Assembly (NCBI GenBank): GCA_012727735.1
Contig: JAAYGM010000054.1
Span: 1 to 34,876 of the forward strand
Direction of reading: 5' to 3'
Origin: Bacteroidales bacterium
GTDB taxonomy: Bacteria > Bacteroidota > Bacteroidia > Bacteroidales > Dysgonomonadaceae
Length of the DNA: 34,876 bases
The notes beneath the pieces were generated by a model. It saw only the letters and a list, made by a program, of their open reading frames with translations. It was not told the DNA's origin and did not search any database. The translations under genes were made by a program, and so were the position numbers. Shown one piece after another: positions 25,424 to 33,720 of this stretch; the stretch's first letter is position 1; every line of letters starts with the position of its first letter.

Positions 25424-27241
25424 ATGATTGAAACCCAACAATTTCCGCTTATAGCCAAAACCATGGCGGAATTAGAAGATGTGCTGGCCGAAGAATTGAT
25501 TACCCTGGGTGCAGACAATGTGGAGATAGGCACGCGGATGGTCTCCTTTACCGGCGACAAGGCCCTGATGTACAAGGCCAACCTTCATTGCCGCACGGCG
25601 TTGAGGATTTTAAAACCGGTCTATTCATTCAAGGCAGAGAATGCCGATGAGGTATATGAGGCACTGAAGCAACTTGATTGGGAAGAATTTCTTACGCTGG
25701 ACACAACATTCTCGATAGATGCAGTCGTCTTTTCACACATATTTCATCATTCAAAGTTTGTCGCTTACCGGGTGAAGGATGCTATTGCCGACTGGTTTAA
25801 CGAGAAGTATGACAAACGACCCTCTGTCAGTGTCTCCAACCCTGATATCGTCTTCAATATCCATGTGGCGCACAACAAATGCACGCTTTCCCTCGATAGC
25901 TCAGGTGAATCACTGCACAAACGGGGTTACCGTGTGGCACAAACAGAGGCACCGCTGAGTGAGGTGCTTGCAGCTGGCATGATTCTCAAGTCGGGATGGC
26001 ATGGTGAAAGCACCTTTGTTGATCCTATGTGTGGTTCAGGAACACTATTGATTGAGGCGGCGATGATCGCGCTGGGAATACCTCCCGGTATACATCGTCC
26101 TCACTTCGCGTTTGAGAAATGGAAAGATTTCGATGAGGAGCTCTTCAGCACAATTTACAATGATGATTCCTCAGCACGCGTGTTCACCCATCGCATCGTC
26201 GGTTCTGATATCTCACCGGTAGCCATCGCCATCGCGGAGAAAAATATCAAAAGTGCCGGTTTGAAAAAATATATTGATCTGAGTGTGAAGCCTCTGCAGC
26301 AATACACCGAAGCGCCTGCCGATGGAGGTGTGCTGATCACCAACCCGCCTTATGGTGAACGTATCAGGGTGGAAGAGCTGGAAGCGCTCTATGCGATGAT
26401 CGGTGAGCGGCTGAAGCATGTCTTCCTGGGATTCAATGCCTATGTCCTGAGTTACAGGAAAGAGTCGTTCGATGCGATCGGGCTGAAGCATTCCAATCGT
26501 TTTTTCCTTTACAACGGCGCACTGGAATGTGAGATGCGGGAGTATGAGATCTTCTCCGGGAAACGGAAGGAACTCCTGAGGAGTGATGACTCTCGCGAGA
26601 ATAGAAGGAGAAAGGAGGCACAGCAGGAACGAAACTCAAAAGAGGGCTATCGCCGTTCCAACAGGAGCGAACACGCCGATGAGGATGCATCGCGTGGTGA
26701 TTATAACAGAAACAGAGGAGAGGAGAGAACTGATAGAAAAGAAGAGAGACCTTTCACTCCTCGTGATCGCTCTCACGATTCCGACAGAAAAACGGAACGG
26801 CGCTCCTCTGATCACGGCAGCAAGCCGGAACGGCGCCCCCACGACTCTGGAAGCAGGCCGGAAAGACGCCCCTACAGTTCCGATAGCAGACCGGAACGGC
26901 GTTCATTTGATTCCGGCAGCAGGCCGGAGCGACGCCCTTATAACCCCGACAGCAGGACTGACAGACGCTCTTCCGGTTCTGATAACAGGCCGGAGCGGCG
27001 ACCCTATAATACTGAAAACAGGCCGGAACGACGCTCTTTTAACCCCGACAGCAGGCCGGAACGACGCTCTTCTGGTTCTGACAAAAGACCGGACAGACGT
27101 TCATTTGATTCCGATAAACCGCGCGATTTTAGAAAGAGAGACGACCGTAAAAGAGATGATGCACCTTACGACAGTAAGAGAAAAAGTGACGGTGCAGTAA
27201 AAGAGTTGAAGCTGAGTCGTTTTCCAAAGAAAAAAGAGTGA
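25424..27241 (+). CDS. THUMP-domain RNA methyltransferase (RlmL/YpsC type) with repetitive Arg-rich tail
   Basis: I use the ATG at 25424 (MIETQQFPLIAKT); the track's TTG start is 4 codons longer. Residues about 1-160 are the ferredoxin-like plus THUMP RNA-binding part. Residues about 165-380 are the class I SAM methyltransferase, with DPMCGSGTLLIEAAM and the catalytic ITNPPYGERI motif of N2-guanine methyltransferases. The nearest known role is m2G methylation of 23S rRNA, as for E. coli RlmL, but the exact target is inferred. From about residue 390 the protein becomes low-complexity, rich in Arg, Ser, Asp and Glu. It includes about ten copies of an 11-residue unit of the form S-x-S-R-P-E-R-R-x-x-x and ends KELKLSRFPKKKE. 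The tail is probably disordered and RNA-binding. The gene converges with menE. Confidence 0.88.
   Translation: MIETQQFPLIAKTMAELEDVLAEELITLGADNVEIGTRMVSFTGDKALMYKANLHCRTALRILKPVYSFKAENADEVYEALKQLDWEEFLTLDTTFSIDAVVFSHIFHHSKFVAYRVKDAIADWFNEKYDKRPSVSVSNPDIVFNIHVAHNKCTLSLDSSGESLHKRGYRVAQTEAPLSEVLAAGMILKSGWHGESTFVDPMCGSGTLLIEAAMIALGIPPGIHRPHFAFEKWKDFDEELFSTIYNDDSSARVFTHRIVGSDISPVAIAIAEKNIKSAGLKKYIDLSVKPLQQYTEAPADGGVLITNPPYGERIRVEELEALYAMIGERLKHVFLGFNAYVLSYRKESFDAIGLKHSNRFFLYNGALECEMREYEIFSGKRKELLRSDDSRENRRRKEAQQERNSKEGYRRSNRSEHADEDASRGDYNRNRGEERTDRKEERPFTPRDRSHDSDRKTERRSSDHGSKPERRPHDSGSRPERRPYSSDSRPERRSFDSGSRPERRPYNPDSRTDRRSSGSDNRPERRPYNTENRPERRSFNPDSRPERRSSGSDKRPDRRSFDSDKPRDFRKRDDRKRDDAPYDSKRKSDGAVKELKLSRFPKKKE
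26777..27120 (+). repeat. In-frame 33-bp tandem repeats encoding 11-residue Arg-rich units
   Basis: About ten degenerate copies lie head to tail, each encoding a variant of SGSRPERRPYN; the RPERR core is nearly constant and the third position of the last triplet varies (PYN, SFD, SSG). Every unit is 33 bp, so copy-number change would keep the frame. The region lies wholly inside the RNA methyltransferase gene. Confidence 0.85.
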
Positions 27242-27277
27242 TCGGCAGTGATGCGGCAGCAACCGTAACGGTGCGAT

Positions 27278-27292
27278 CTTCAAATATTGAAG
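27278..27292. terminator. Short inverted repeat between convergent genes
   Basis: CTTCAA-ATA-TTGAAG, a 6-bp AT-rich stem between the RNA methyltransferase stop and the menE stop. No T tract follows on either strand, so a role in termination is only possible. Confidence 0.2.
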
Positions 27293-27297
27293 GTCGA

Positions 27298-28377
27298 CTA
27301 TAAACCTATCTCTTTCGCCAGCTTTAGTGTTGCTGTGCGGTCGATCTTACCGCTTCCGGTGAGTGGAACAGCCTTAACCGTAAAGATGTGCAACGGCTGC
27401 AGATAACGGGGGCGAATCTGTTTCACGGCCTTTCTTACAACCTCAGGGTCAGCCGCCGGCTCTATCAGCAGCACGATGGCTTGTCCCAGTTTCGGATGGG
27501 GCAGGGAGGTGACTGCGTAGTTGCCATTTATGAAAGGACCCAGTTTTTCCTCCACCTCTTCTGTTTGCACCTTGATGCCCCCGCTGTTGATCACATTGTC
27601 TCTTCTCCCGATAATACGAAATGTACCATCTTCTCTGATCACGACAATATCGTTGGTGGCGACCGGCACGTCGCTCACCAAAGGCACATCGGCTATCAAT
27701 GTGTTCTCTTCCGAGACGCTGATCCCTACACCCGGCAGCGGGGTGTAGTAGCTCTCTGCTTCGACACCATTGATCCGGCGCAGTGCAATATGGGAAAGCG
27801 TTTCGGTCATACCGTAGGTGGAGTAGATATCATTGGGGAACCCTTTCAGTGCCTCTTGAAGCTCCTCGTCAACGGCTCCTCCGCCAATGATAAGTTGTCT
27901 GATCTGAGATAACCGTTTTTTTTCCTCTTCGCTTTGGAGGGTGTTGCAGACCTGCAGCGGCACCATCGCTGCAAAATCGTAAGACAGAGCACGCTCCGCC
28001 AGCGGATGGCCCGATGGCTCCACGGGATAGAGATTCAGCCCGGCATAGATGGCACGCACCACCATCATCTTCCCCGCAATATAATCGAGAGGAAGGCAGA
28101 GCAAGGCCCTGTCGCCTCTCTTCAGTTGAAAGAAGTCACAGGTCATCTTCGCGCTCTGCAGCAGTTGTTCCTTGAGAACGGTGATCTCTTTCGGCACACC
28201 CGTTGATCCCGATGTATGCAGACGGATGGTGGAAGATGGTGAGAACCACTCCTTCAGAAAGAGATAGAGCTGATGATGAAAGGGTGTCTCCGACGCAAAA
28301 CCTGCCGGTGGGTCTCTCAGGATCTCATCGCGGTTGTAGGTTATTCCTGAGATACATAGTTCATCCATATTCGTCAT
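27298..28377 (-). CDS. menE: o-Succinylbenzoate-CoA ligase
   Basis: MenE activates o-succinylbenzoate to its CoA thioester in menaquinone synthesis. The 359-residue protein belongs to the acyl-adenylate family. The ATP-binding motif is LHTSGSTGVPKE (about 53-64), followed by the conserved IYSTYGMTETLSHIAL, the hinge region FRIIGRRDNVINSGGIKVQ and the C-terminal lysine motif PLTGSGKIDR. It is shorter than E. coli MenE (about 450) but the reduced N-terminal part is usual for Bacteroidetes versions. It is last in the men operon, 57 bp after menC, and ends with TAG. Confidence 0.93.
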   Translation of the reverse strand: MTNMDELCISGITYNRDEILRDPPAGFASETPFHHQLYLFLKEWFSPSSTIRLHTSGSTGVPKEITVLKEQLLQSAKMTCDFFQLKRGDRALLCLPLDYIAGKMMVVRAIYAGLNLYPVEPSGHPLAERALSYDFAAMVPLQVCNTLQSEEEKKRLSQIRQLIIGGGAVDEELQEALKGFPNDIYSTYGMTETLSHIALRRINGVEAESYYTPLPGVGISVSEENTLIADVPLVSDVPVATNDIVVIREDGTFRIIGRRDNVINSGGIKVQTEEVEEKLGPFINGNYAVTSLPHPKLGQAIVLLIEPAADPEVVRKAVKQIRPRYLQPLHIFTVKAVPLTGSGKIDRTATLKLAKEIGL

Positions 28378-28434
28378 TTTTTATTATTGTGAAGCACCTT
28401 CAGGTCATCATGCGGGAGGAATGCTCCCGTGATG

Positions 28435-29517
28435 TTATGAAAAGTGCTCGTCGTCGATGTCAGGGAAGAACCTGTCTGTTATCTCAGGGAAAAAACCCCC
28501 GGGATGGAACCACAAGCGATCACCCCTGATCTCCAGCGGGAGAGGGATATTGTTGCTGTAGAGGGTACCGGTGCCCAGTCCCTGCGGTAACGGGTTGCCG
28601 AGGGTAGCGCTCCATTGCGCGATACTGTTCAGTCCGATGTTCGACTCAAGTGCTGAGGTGATCCACCAGCCGATATGCAACGATTCAGCCAGGGTGATCC
28701 ATTCGCTGCATCCGCTGATGCCGCCGTGCAGGGAGGGTTTCAGGATGATATAGTGCGGCCGTATAGCTTCCAGCAGTCTTCTCTTCTCACCGGGATCACT
28801 GATGCCTATCAGCTCCTCGTCCAGCGCCACGGGCAGGGGAGATGAGGCACACAGACGGGTCATCTCCTGCCACTGTCCCGCCCGGATGGGTTGTTCGATG
28901 GAGTGGATCTCCAGTTTGGCCAGCCTCTCCAGCTTTGCCGCGGCGTCACTTCTGCTGAAGGCACCGTTGACATCCACACGCATTTCTACTTCTGTGGCTG
29001 CATAGCGGCTGCGGATGATGCGTAACAGTGCCAGCTCTTTTTCAAAGTCAATCGCTCCGATCTTCATTTTGACACAATGGAACCCTTTTGCCAGTGCTGA
29101 CTCAATCTGCTGCAGCATTGAAGGATAATCGCCCATCCAGATCAGCCCGTTGATGGTGATCCCTTCTTCTCCACAGCTGAAGGGGGTGTCCCACAACTGC
29201 CAGGAGCGTTGTTGATAGTGCCGCAGGGCCGTCTCCAGCCCGAAGAGGATAGAGGGGTGATTGCGCAACAGCTCGCTATCCGGCTGTTGTTGTTCCTCCA
29301 TGATCCGGCAGAAGTGGCTGAGTGTCTCAGCATAGCGGTCGTTGTAGTCGCAGCTCAGGCCGGGCAGTGGTGCACACTCGCCGATACCGATGTGCGAGGG
29401 ATCGGCCCTGTTTCGGAGCAGCACATACCACACCCTGTGTTCACGGTAGACACCTCTCGAAGTGCCTGCCGGCTGTCTGAACCGAAGCGTGTGGGGGATG
29501 ATCTCTATTCTGAACAT
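28435..29517 (-). CDS. menC: o-Succinylbenzoate synthase
   Basis: MenC is an enolase-superfamily dehydratase that makes o-succinylbenzoate from SHCHC. The 360-residue protein has the K-x-K catalytic lysines K150 and K152 (CVKMKIG), metal ligands D182 (RVDVNG), E208 (SIEQP) and D233 (ALDEEL), and the second catalytic lysine K260 (YIILKPSLHGG). All required residues are present. It lies between menB (69 bp upstream) and menE (57 bp downstream). Some relatives act as amino-acid racemases, but the gene context makes MenC the confident reading. Confidence 0.94.
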   Translation of the reverse strand: MFRIEIIPHTLRFRQPAGTSRGVYREHRVWYVLLRNRADPSHIGIGECAPLPGLSCDYNDRYAETLSHFCRIMEEQQQPDSELLRNHPSILFGLETALRHYQQRSWQLWDTPFSCGEEGITINGLIWMGDYPSMLQQIESALAKGFHCVKMKIGAIDFEKELALLRIIRSRYAATEVEMRVDVNGAFSRSDAAAKLERLAKLEIHSIEQPIRAGQWQEMTRLCASSPLPVALDEELIGISDPGEKRRLLEAIRPHYIILKPSLHGGISGCSEWITLAESLHIGWWITSALESNIGLNSIAQWSATLGNPLPQGLGTGTLYSNNIPLPLEIRGDRLWFHPGGFFPEITDRFFPDIDDEHFS

Positions 29518-29586
29518 GAATCTTTATTCAGGTTCCTTTGGTTGTATGTGACCGAAGAAACAATTCCGGAAATTCAAAGTATTGTT

Positions 29587-30408
29587 TTAGGGTAGTTTGG
29601 GGAATTGCCTGAAGTTCGGCTTCCGTTTCTCCAGGAAAGCCTGCTTGCCCTCCTGCGCCTCGTCGGTCAGGTAGTAGAGCATGGTGGCGTCACCTGCCAG
29701 CTCCTGGATGCCCGCCTGTCCGTCCAGCTCGGCATTGAGCCCCGCCTTGATCATGCGCAGCGCCAGCGGGCTGTGCTGCATCATCGTCTCAGCCCATTCC
29801 ACCACCTCATCCTCGAGGCGGTCGAAAGGCACCACCTTGTTCACCAGTCCCATGTTGAGTGCCTCCTGTGCATTGTACTGACGGCAGAGGAACCAGATTT
29901 CCCGTGCTTTCTTCTGTCCCACGATACGGGCGAGGTAAGAGGATCCGAAGCCGGCGTCGAAGCTGCCCACGCGGGGGCCTGTCTGTCCGAAGATGGCATT
30001 GTCGGAGGCGATGGTCAGGTCGCACACAACATGCAACACGTGGCCTCCACCGATAGCGTAGCCGTTCACCATCGCGATCACCGGCTTGGGGATGGAGCGG
30101 ATCTGCTTCTGGACCTCCAGTACACTGAGACGCGGCACGCCATCCTTACCGATATAGCCGCCTTTTCCCTTCACATTCTGGTCACCTCCCGAACAGAATG
30201 CCTTGTCGCCTGCGCCGGTGATCACAACCACGCTCACCTCCTCCATCTCCCTGCTGACGCGCAGGGCATCGCTCATCTCTCCGGTAGTGGTGGGGGTAAA
30301 GGCGTTGCGGTAACGGGGACGGTTAATGGTGATACGTGCAATACCGTTGTAAAAATCAAAGAGAATATCTTCATATTCCTTTATCGTTCTCCATGCTCTC
30401 GTTATCAT
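29587..30408 (-). CDS. menB: 1,4-Dihydroxy-2-naphthoyl-CoA synthase
   Basis: MenB is a crotonase-fold enzyme that closes the naphthoquinone ring of o-succinylbenzoyl-CoA. The 273-residue protein has the family's hallmarks: [12 protein letters not shown], the oxyanion segment [46 protein letters not shown] and the C-terminal FLEKRKPNF. The QTGP segment is the one that holds bicarbonate in type I (bicarbonate-dependent) MenB enzymes. The chosen ATG makes the gene overlap the 3' end of menD by 38 bp, which is tolerable because the last residues of MenD are a poorly conserved Lys/Asn-rich tail. Confidence 0.97.
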   Translation of the reverse strand: MITRAWRTIKEYEDILFDFYNGIARITINRPRYRNAFTPTTTGEMSDALRVSREMEEVSVVVITGAGDKAFCSGGDQNVKGKGGYIGKDGVPRLSVLEVQKQIRSIPKPVIAMVNGYAIGGGHVLHVVCDLTIASDNAIFGQTGPRVGSFDAGFGSSYLARIVGQKKAREIWFLCRQYNAQEALNMGLVNKVVPFDRLEDEVVEWAETMMQHSPLALRMIKAGLNAELDGQAGIQELAGDATMLYYLTDEAQEGKQAFLEKRKPNFRQFPKLP

Positions 30409-32137
30409 TGTTCTTTTTGTTTTTTTGTTGTAGATAATAGGATGTGATCACTTCTTTGTTCTCTCTCGCGGAGGTGAACACCTCCAGAAGAACGGGTTTA
30501 TCCCCCTCGGGGTTCATGAAGACAGGCATCATTTGTTGGAGCTCCTCACTGCTGCGGGCGGCAAGATAGTGCAATCCCTGTTGCTCAGCCCAGGACTTTG
30601 CCCCGGTGGTATGTGCCACCGCAATGTAGTCTTTCAGCACCTCCGAGCCGTTCAGTCCCGGTAGCATGTGGAAGATCTCCCCTCCGCCATTGTTGTTCAG
30701 CAGGATGCGCAGGTTGGGAGAGAGATGTCTGTTCCAGAGGCCGTTCATGTCGTAGAAGAAGCTCAGGTCACCGGTCAGCAGGAAGGTCATCCGCTGCGAT
30801 GCAGCTGCACACCCTACAGCCGTGGAGAGCGACCCCTCAATGCCGTTGGTGCCCCTGTTGCAAAAGCAATGGACCGAAGAGGGCAGGGCGAACAGTTGCG
30901 ACAGATAAACACTGTGGCTGTTGGCCAGCTGCAGCGTGGCATTGGCCGGTATGCTGTGCATCAATGCCCCCACCGCATAGAGGTCGGAGAAGGCTGCCTC
31001 CGGTGCATTGAAGGTGGCACAGGCACTCTTCCAGGCTTCAGCGAACGGGAAGGATATGTTATCGGGTGTTGTAGATGCTTTAGTGGGCAGAGATGCAGGA
31101 TTATTGGATCGCGTTGATATCATACCGGAATGATCTTCCGCCAGATAGCGCAGGAATATTTCATAGTCGCTTCTCACAATGTCGGTCACCTGCTGAAACG
31201 TGTCGGTGACCTCTCCCGAGGGAGCGATATGCCACAGCTCACTGATCACGGCAGAGCGGATGAATTGCTTCAGCCGTTTGGAGACGATATGTCCGCCCAG
31301 CGTGATCACCAGCCCGGGTGTCAGCGCCTTGAGCTCCTCCTCTGTCGCTCTGCGGAGCAGCGCATCGTATCGGAGCGTCTCCCCTGCCTCCACGTTGGAG
31401 AGGTGGTCTGCCAGCACCACCACGCCCTGTTCCTTGCGGAGCTTCTCCAGCAGCTCTGACAGCCCATTCTCCGGTAGCAGCTGGCCGACGATGATCATCC
31501 TTTTGGTAAAACGTGCGAACCGTTTGCGGTATGTACCTTCCTCACTGATACCATATGACTGTTTCGGCCGGCGGATCATACGCACAGCGGGGAGGGTGGG
31601 TGTGGTGAACCCGAAGAGTGGTTCGGAGAGGGGGATATTGATATGGGCAGGGCCTTTTTCAATATTATCGAGGCTGAGGATCGCCTCGTTGATAAGCCGG
31701 TTGCAATGCCACTCCTCATCACTGTCGCTCACCTGAGGCAGCTGCACCGATTGGCGTACCATAGGGCCGAACATGCCGGCTTGCGGGATGGTCTGCCCGT
31801 CCATCTGCCCAATCCAGGCGGGGGGGCGGTCGGCGGTGATCACCAGCAGCGGCAGCTGCTGGTAATAAGCTTCGGCCACGGCCGGAGCCAGGTTCAGCGC
31901 AGCTGTTCCTGAGGTACAGCATACCGCTGCCGGCTTGTTGAGCGCCTCTGTCACTCCCAACGCGAAAAAACCCGCGCTCCTTTCATCCACGACGCTGTAA
32001 CAGGTGAAATCCTTGTCTGTCGCCAGCGAATGGATCAGCGGTGCATTGCGCGAGCCGGGAGAGAGAACGACATGCGTGATATCATGCGCCTTGAGTAAAG
32101 CCACCAGTTGTAGAACACTTTTTTTATCTGAATACAT
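30371..32137 (-). CDS. menD: SEPHCHC synthase (thiamine-diphosphate dependent)
   Basis: MenD adds the succinic-semialdehyde unit from 2-oxoglutarate to isochorismate. The 588-residue protein has the expected three-domain ThDP layout. N-terminal signatures are [12 protein letters not shown], the cofactor-activating Glu in [13 protein letters not shown] and [17 protein letters not shown], followed by [18 protein letters not shown]. The C-terminal cofactor motif is seen as [17 protein letters not shown] with [14 protein letters not shown]. The length is typical. The last 20 residues are Lys/Asn/Glu-rich and lie in the overlap with menB. menF ends 8 bp upstream, so translation is probably coupled along the operon. 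Confidence 0.97.
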   Translation of the reverse strand: MYSDKKSVLQLVALLKAHDITHVVLSPGSRNAPLIHSLATDKDFTCYSVVDERSAGFFALGVTEALNKPAAVCCTSGTAALNLAPAVAEAYYQQLPLLVITADRPPAWIGQMDGQTIPQAGMFGPMVRQSVQLPQVSDSDEEWHCNRLINEAILSLDNIEKGPAHINIPLSEPLFGFTTPTLPAVRMIRRPKQSYGISEEGTYRKRFARFTKRMIIVGQLLPENGLSELLEKLRKEQGVVVLADHLSNVEAGETLRYDALLRRATEEELKALTPGLVITLGGHIVSKRLKQFIRSAVISELWHIAPSGEVTDTFQQVTDIVRSDYEIFLRYLAEDHSGMISTRSNNPASLPTKASTTPDNISFPFAEAWKSACATFNAPEAAFSDLYAVGALMHSIPANATLQLANSHSVYLSQLFALPSSVHCFCNRGTNGIEGSLSTAVGCAAASQRMTFLLTGDLSFFYDMNGLWNRHLSPNLRILLNNNGGGEIFHMLPGLNGSEVLKDYIAVAHTTGAKSWAEQQGLHYLAARSSEELQQMMPVFMNPEGDKPVLLEVFTSARENKEVITSYYLQQKNKKNNDNESMENDKGI

Positions 32138-32145
32138 TACGCACT

Positions 32146-33219
32146 TTATTTAACGATACTTGCCATGGTCTTGAGCTTCTGCTCCGTCTCCTTCCATTCA
32201 TCCCTGCAGGTGGAGGAGGGGAGCAGGCCGCTGCCGGCGTACAAAGTAAGCGAACTTTTTCCTATCTCCATGCAGCGGAGGTTGACATACAAATTTGTTT
32301 CTGCCAATGGATCGAGCATACCTAGGAAACCGGTATAATAACGCCGGTCGTACCCCTCCTGTTCATTGATAAACCGAAAGGCCTCCTCCTTGGGAAGTCC
32401 CGATACTGCCGGGGTGGGATGGAGCGTCTTTAACAGTGTGCCTATTCTCGGATTGACGGGCAGTGAGAAGCTGAAGTCAGTACGCAGATGTGCCAGCTTG
32501 CCTGCTTTGATGGTATAGGGACCATTTATCTCCGCCGCGACCCGGAAGGTGGTCAGCTGTTTCAGCAGGTAGGAGGTAACCAGATGCTGCTCGCGTAGGT
32601 TTTTATCATCCCAGGAGATGTTTCCTGTATTGGGAAACCGTGTGCCTGCCAGTGCCACTGTCTGCCATTCGCTCCCGGTCCCTGCCAGGAGTATCTCTGG
32701 TGTGCTTCCCAGCCAGGTACCGCTTTGAGGAGTATGGAAAAGGAATACAAACGATCGGGTATACTTCTCTGCAGCCCTGTAAAAAGAACGTCCCGCAGAG
32801 AAGGTTTCTTCACGGCCAATCGTCTTGCTTCTTGAGAGTACCAGTTTTTTTATCTCACCCTTCAGCAGTGTTGTGTGGAACTGATGGAATAGCCGGCTGT
32901 ATGCAGCTTTATCGATGTTGTCAAACCTTTTTCCGGTCAGCTCCTGCCGTGACCTGGCGGTGATAGTACAATCCACCTCGGTGAGGTCGGTGCAGTCCGG
33001 CCGTATCACTACGAGCGGTGATCCGGGGGAGATGCGGAAGGGAGCGATCACAAAACCGCTCTGTCCGTTCAAAGCTTCAATGTCATTGTGGAGTGCTGCT
33101 TTCCCTGATCGCTGCATCACGAACCGTGGAGAGGCCTCCCCCGGCAGCCTGTAAATGGCGAAGCATGCATCCTGTTTAATGAGCGCATCCAATCGCTGAT
33201 GCCTGTTGCCGTTGCTCAT
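32146..33219 (-). CDS. menF: Isochorismate synthase
   Basis: The enzyme converts chorismate to isochorismate, the first committed step to menaquinone. I start it at the ATG at 33219 (MSNGNRHQRLDAL), which overlaps the thioesterase stop by 4 bp (ATGA); the ORF-track start at 33297 would bury 26 extra codons in that gene. The 357-residue protein has the chorismate-binding fold, with KKLVLSRSKTI, ALAGTRFPNTG, the segment HLRTDFSF, LHPTPAVSGLPKEEA and EGYDRRYYTGFLG. EntC/DhbC-type siderophore enzymes look similar, but the men neighbours fix the pathway. Confidence 0.93.
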   Translation of the reverse strand: MSNGNRHQRLDALIKQDACFAIYRLPGEASPRFVMQRSGKAALHNDIEALNGQSGFVIAPFRISPGSPLVVIRPDCTDLTEVDCTITARSRQELTGKRFDNIDKAAYSRLFHQFHTTLLKGEIKKLVLSRSKTIGREETFSAGRSFYRAAEKYTRSFVFLFHTPQSGTWLGSTPEILLAGTGSEWQTVALAGTRFPNTGNISWDDKNLREQHLVTSYLLKQLTTFRVAAEINGPYTIKAGKLAHLRTDFSFSLPVNPRIGTLLKTLHPTPAVSGLPKEEAFRFINEQEGYDRRYYTGFLGMLDPLAETNLYVNLRCMEIGKSSLTLYAGSGLLPSSTCRDEWKETEQKLKTMASIVK

Positions 33220-33656
33220 CTCCTCTTCAGTATGCTGTTCGTCACCCTGACTGAGGAGACCAGTCTGCCTGTTGAGGTGAAGATATCCACATTCCATAAA
33301 TGTGAGGTGCGACCCTGGTGAATGATGGTTCCCACGGCGTGCACCTTGTCACCCTCTTTGGCGGAGGAGATATGGTTACAACTCACCTGAACACCTGCCG
33401 CCACCTCATCCGGGCCGCAAAGCATCATCGATCCCTGTCCCGCCACCGATTCTGCCAGTGCCAGGGTCGCTCCGCCGTGCAACAGGCCGAAGGGCTGGCA
33501 GGTACGCTTCTCCACCGGCATCCCGGCCTCTATCCTGCCCGGGGAGAGAAGGGTGAACGCTATTCCCAGCGTTCCCATCAGTGTCCGGCTGTTGGCAGCG
33601 TTGATCTCTTCTGCTGAAAACTCCCTGTCTGCAGGGTTCTGACTCGTATGGTTCAT
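33216..33656 (-). CDS. Hotdog-fold thioesterase, probable DHNA-CoA hydrolase
   Basis: The 146-residue protein belongs to the PaaI/YdiI thioesterase group: the LLHGGATLALAESVAG helix carries the HGG motif (H60) and the catalytic acid E69. It heads the men operon and overlaps menF by 4 bp. Release of 1,4-dihydroxy-2-naphthoate from its CoA ester, the step after MenB, is therefore the likely job. Specificity is inferred from context; a general acyl-CoA housekeeping role is the alternative. A TATTTTTG -7 box lies about 25 bp upstream of the ATG. Confidence 0.85.
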   Translation of the reverse strand: MNHTSQNPADREFSAEEINAANSRTLMGTLGIAFTLLSPGRIEAGMPVEKRTCQPFGLLHGGATLALAESVAGQGSMMLCGPDEVAAGVQVSCNHISSAKEGDKVHAVGTIIHQGRTSHLWNVDIFTSTGRLVSSVRVTNSILKRR

Positions 33657-33679
33657 TTAACTATCCTTTTTCTATCCTG

Positions 33680-33687
33680 CAAAAATA
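33680..33687 (-). promoter_or_regulatory. Predicted -7 promoter element for the men operon
   Basis: The minus-strand sequence TATTTTTG matches TAnnTTTG, 23 bp upstream of the thioesterase ATG. No good -33 box is visible. It sits in the only 64-bp gap before the upstream glycosidase gene. Confidence 0.42.
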
Positions 33688-33720
33688 GTGATTCCCTTCG
33701 CATGAACCTCTTAAGATATA

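Noticed and set aside
26777-27120. Possible CRISPR array (regular 33-bp repeats)
   Set aside because: The units are contiguous with no spacers, are degenerate at the DNA level and keep one coding frame. No cas genes are nearby.
26583-27200. 205-codon ORF in another plus frame over the RNA methyltransferase tail
   Set aside because: The 33-bp repeat keeps all frames open, so this long ORF is a by-product of the repeat. The methyltransferase frame continues from a conserved domain.
29605-30447. 280-codon ORF on the plus strand
   Set aside because: Antisense to menB, whose protein is highly conserved. The plus-strand translation has no domain pattern.
33220-33297. Longer N-terminus for MenF
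   Set aside because: It overlaps the thioesterase gene by 82 bp and adds a non-conserved leader. The ATG at 33219 gives a clean 4-bp overlap.
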